A DNA stretch of 64,000 nucleotides. It comes from Corynebacterium sp. MSK041. GTDB taxonomy: Bacteria; Actinomycetota; Actinomycetes; Mycobacteriales; Mycobacteriaceae. This document shows, in pieces, positions 62,675 to 64,000 of this stretch (position 1 is the first letter of the stretch; each line of letters opens with the position of its first letter). Position numbers and translations under genes: made by a program. The notes beneath the pieces were generated by a model. The model was not told where the DNA came from. It ran no database searches and saw only the letters and a program-made list of their open reading frames with translations. The stretch is from contig NZ_JASPJK010000010.1 of the NCBI RefSeq assembly GCF_030232265.1, positions 25,488 to 89,487 of the forward strand, in the 5' to 3' direction.

Positions 62675-63691
62675 ATGACTCACGGCTCTCCTACGCCGCC
62701 CGCAGCCAGCAACCAGCTGGATCTTGGGGATGAGGCGCTGGCGGCTCGCGTTGCTGACGGGTTGGCCCGAGTGGAACAGCTCATGTTCCAGCGGCTCAAC
62801 AGTGGGCAGGATTTCCTGTCCGCCAAGGTCACACACCTAGCCAAGGCTGGCGGTAAGCGATTCCGCCCGGTCATGGCCATGCTGGCTAGCGAGTTCGGCC
62901 CGCACCCCCAATCCGCCAACGTTGTGCGTGGCGCCACCATCGTTGAGATGGTGCACCTAGCCACGCTGTACCACGACGATGTGATGGATGAGGCGGACAA
63001 GCGTCGCGGAGTCGAGTCTGCCAATTCGCGGTGGACGAACACGGTAGCCATACTCTCCGGCGACTTCCTGCTGGCTGAGGCCTCCCGCATCATGAGTGAG
63101 ATTGATACCGCCACCGTGGCTCACTTCGCCGAAACCTTCGGCCAGCTGGTCACCGGCCAGATGCGGGAGACCCTCGGCGCCGGCGACAACGACCCGATCG
63201 AGCATTACTTAAGCGTCATCCGTGAGAAGACCGGCGTGCTCATCGCCTCGGCCGCCCATCTCGGCGCGGTTCACTCCGGTGCGGATCAGCCCACGATTGA
63301 TGCACTGACCAGGCTCGGCGAGGCCGTGGGCATGGTGTTCCAGATCGTCGACGACATCATCGACATCTTCTCCGACACCGATCAGTCCGGAAAAACACCT
63401 GGCACGGACCTGCGCGAAGGCGTGTTCACCCTGCCCGCGCTCTATGCCATGCAGGATCAAGGTCCCGCCGGGGAAGAGCTCCGTGCGCTTCTCACGGGGC
63501 CGCTTATCCACGATGCCGAGGTCACACGTGCCCTCACCCTCATCAGCCACACCGATGGCCGCGAACGTGCCCTCGACCGTGTCCGCGACTACTTGGCCGT
63601 GGTGGATGAGTGCCTGGATCAGCTCCCCGACATTCCGGCCAATGCGGCGATGCGTCAGATCGCCCGCTACACCGTCGACCGCGTGGGCTAA
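62675..63691 (+). CDS. grcC: Polyprenyl diphosphate synthase (GrcC type)
   Basis: A trans-prenyltransferase of 338 residues with the first Asp motif LYHDDVMDEADKRR and the second QIVDDIIDIFSD, plus GGKRFRPV and G-K-PGTDLREG. It probably supplies the octa- or nonaprenyl tail used by MenA. The men gene cluster and menJ next door support that role. In M. tuberculosis the equivalent is grcC1 (Rv0562). Confidence 0.92.
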   Translation: MTHGSPTPPAASNQLDLGDEALAARVADGLARVEQLMFQRLNSGQDFLSAKVTHLAKAGGKRFRPVMAMLASEFGPHPQSANVVRGATIVEMVHLATLYHDDVMDEADKRRGVESANSRWTNTVAILSGDFLLAEASRIMSEIDTATVAHFAETFGQLVTGQMRETLGAGDNDPIEHYLSVIREKTGVLIASAAHLGAVHSGADQPTIDALTRLGEAVGMVFQIVDDIIDIFSDTDQSGKTPGTDLREGVFTLPALYAMQDQGPAGEELRALLTGPLIHDAEVTRALTLISHTDGRERALDRVRDYLAVVDECLDQLPDIPANAAMRQIARYTVDRVG

Positions 63692-63762
63692 AGCGCGGAA
63701 ACGTTTGTTAGCCAGCTGATTTGCACTTTGTCTGGGAGGCTACTGTAGAGTAGTCCAAGCAC

Positions 63763-63848
63763 GCCAGGTTGCCCGAGCGGCCAAAGGGAGCGGACTGTAA
63801 ATCCGCCGGCATTAGCCTTCAGAAGTTCGAATCTTCTACCTGGCACCA
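63763..63848 (+). tRNA. tRNA-Tyr (GUA)
   Basis: Acceptor arms GCCAGGT (63763-63769) and ACCTGGC (63838-63844), discriminator A and encoded CCA. The anticodon stem GCGGA/TCCGC closes the loop CTGTAAA with anticodon GTA at 63797-63799. A long variable arm is present and TTCGAAT gives the T-loop, as in bacterial tyrosine tRNA. Confidence 0.96.
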
Positions 63849-63850
63849 AC

Positions 63851-63886
63851 ACACCGAGAGGATCATTCCCTCGGTGTTTTTGTTTT
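63851..63886 (+). terminator. Terminator after tRNA-Tyr
   Basis: ACACCGAG (63851-63858) pairs with CTCGGTGT (63870-63877), followed by TTTTTGTTTT. Confidence 0.88.
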
Positions 63887-63907
63887 CCCGGTCGGTCGCG
63901 CAGTGAT

Positions 63908-63933
63908 GGGTTAGGGTTAAGGGGGGTTAAGGG
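63908..63933 (+). repeat. Telomere-like G-tract run (possible G-quadruplex)
   Basis: GGGTTAGGGTTAAGGGGGG followed by TTAAGGG: four G-tracts of at least three with loops of three or four bases, the standard intramolecular quadruplex pattern. It lies 60 bases after tRNA-Tyr; the remaining bases to the window end show no gene. Confidence 0.7.
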
Positions 63934-64000
63934 TCAAAAAGTGTGTCTGGCCCCGGCGTGTCGTGGGGTTAGATTTGGCCTTTTTGGATGCCGATTGAGT

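Noticed and set aside
63692..64000. Prophage or integrative island at tRNA-Tyr
   Set aside because: No integrase, attachment-site duplication or phage gene is visible before the window ends.
1..64000. CRISPR arrays, rRNA genes and insertion sequences
   Set aside because: No regularly spaced identical repeats with unique spacers, no rRNA sequence and no transposase were seen; the only repeats are the short ones listed.

Overview
The window is a chromosomal segment of a Corynebacterium. The evidence is the gene order, which follows a block shared by corynebacteria and Mycobacterium tuberculosis (roughly Rv0476-Rv0562): murB, mshA, gpmA, senX3-regX3, ppx, proC, a BldC-like regulator, ribosomal protein bS22, serB, hemD, hemY, resA-ccdA-resB-ccsA, menA, menE, menB, menC, menD, mgtA, menG, menJ and a polyprenyl diphosphate synthase. 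Mycothiol, mannoglycan and menaquinone genes and high GC fit this. The species cannot be named from the sequence alone. Orthology to M. tuberculosis genes is recalled from memory and from gene order; no database was searched.

Layout. 1-3.3 kb: small membrane and conserved proteins plus MurB. 3.3-8.1 kb: two tandem HtaA-type (haem-binding family) surface proteins that share termini and flanking regulatory DNA; the larger has a DtxR-like iron box. 8.4-14.1 kb: FadD acyl-CoA ligase, an ESX-type MinD/ParA ATPase with a probable N-terminal frameshift, MshA, and a secreted trypsin-like protein. 14.2-20.8 kb: GpmA, SenX3-RegX3, a cysteine-rich protein, Ppx, an acidic membrane protein and ProC. 21-22.6 kb: BldC-like HTH, an inserted HEPN/Abi-like gene bounded by 17-bp direct repeats, and bS22. 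22.7-31.8 kb: SerB-like phosphatase, glutaredoxin, and the remains of the haem locus (HemD fusion, two membrane proteins, a catalytically degenerate P-type ATPase, an internally shortened HemY-like protein, DedA). 31.8-37 kb: a complete Leloir galactose operon (galM, Na+ symporter, small membrane protein, galT, galK). 37-42 kb: cytochrome c maturation (histidine phosphatase, ResA, CcdA, ResB, CcsA). 42-63.7 kb: the men genes, interrupted by a glycosyltransferase, a HipBA toxin-antitoxin pair, a NarL-type two-component system with an ABC transporter, and a PepSY membrane protein. The window ends with tRNA-Tyr.

The main biological story is haem. hemA, hemC, hemB, hemE and hemL, which normally lie between glutaredoxin and the cytochrome c genes, are all absent here. 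The HemY homologue lacks its substrate-binding region, and the P-type ATPase in the same operon lacks its phosphorylation Asp. Yet cytochrome c maturation and menaquinone genes are intact, and a duplicated iron-regulated HtaA-type pair sits nearby. This suggests either relocation of the haem genes or a respiring organism that scavenges haem. A second point of interest is the HEPN gene, apparently inserted at a terminator between two conserved genes.
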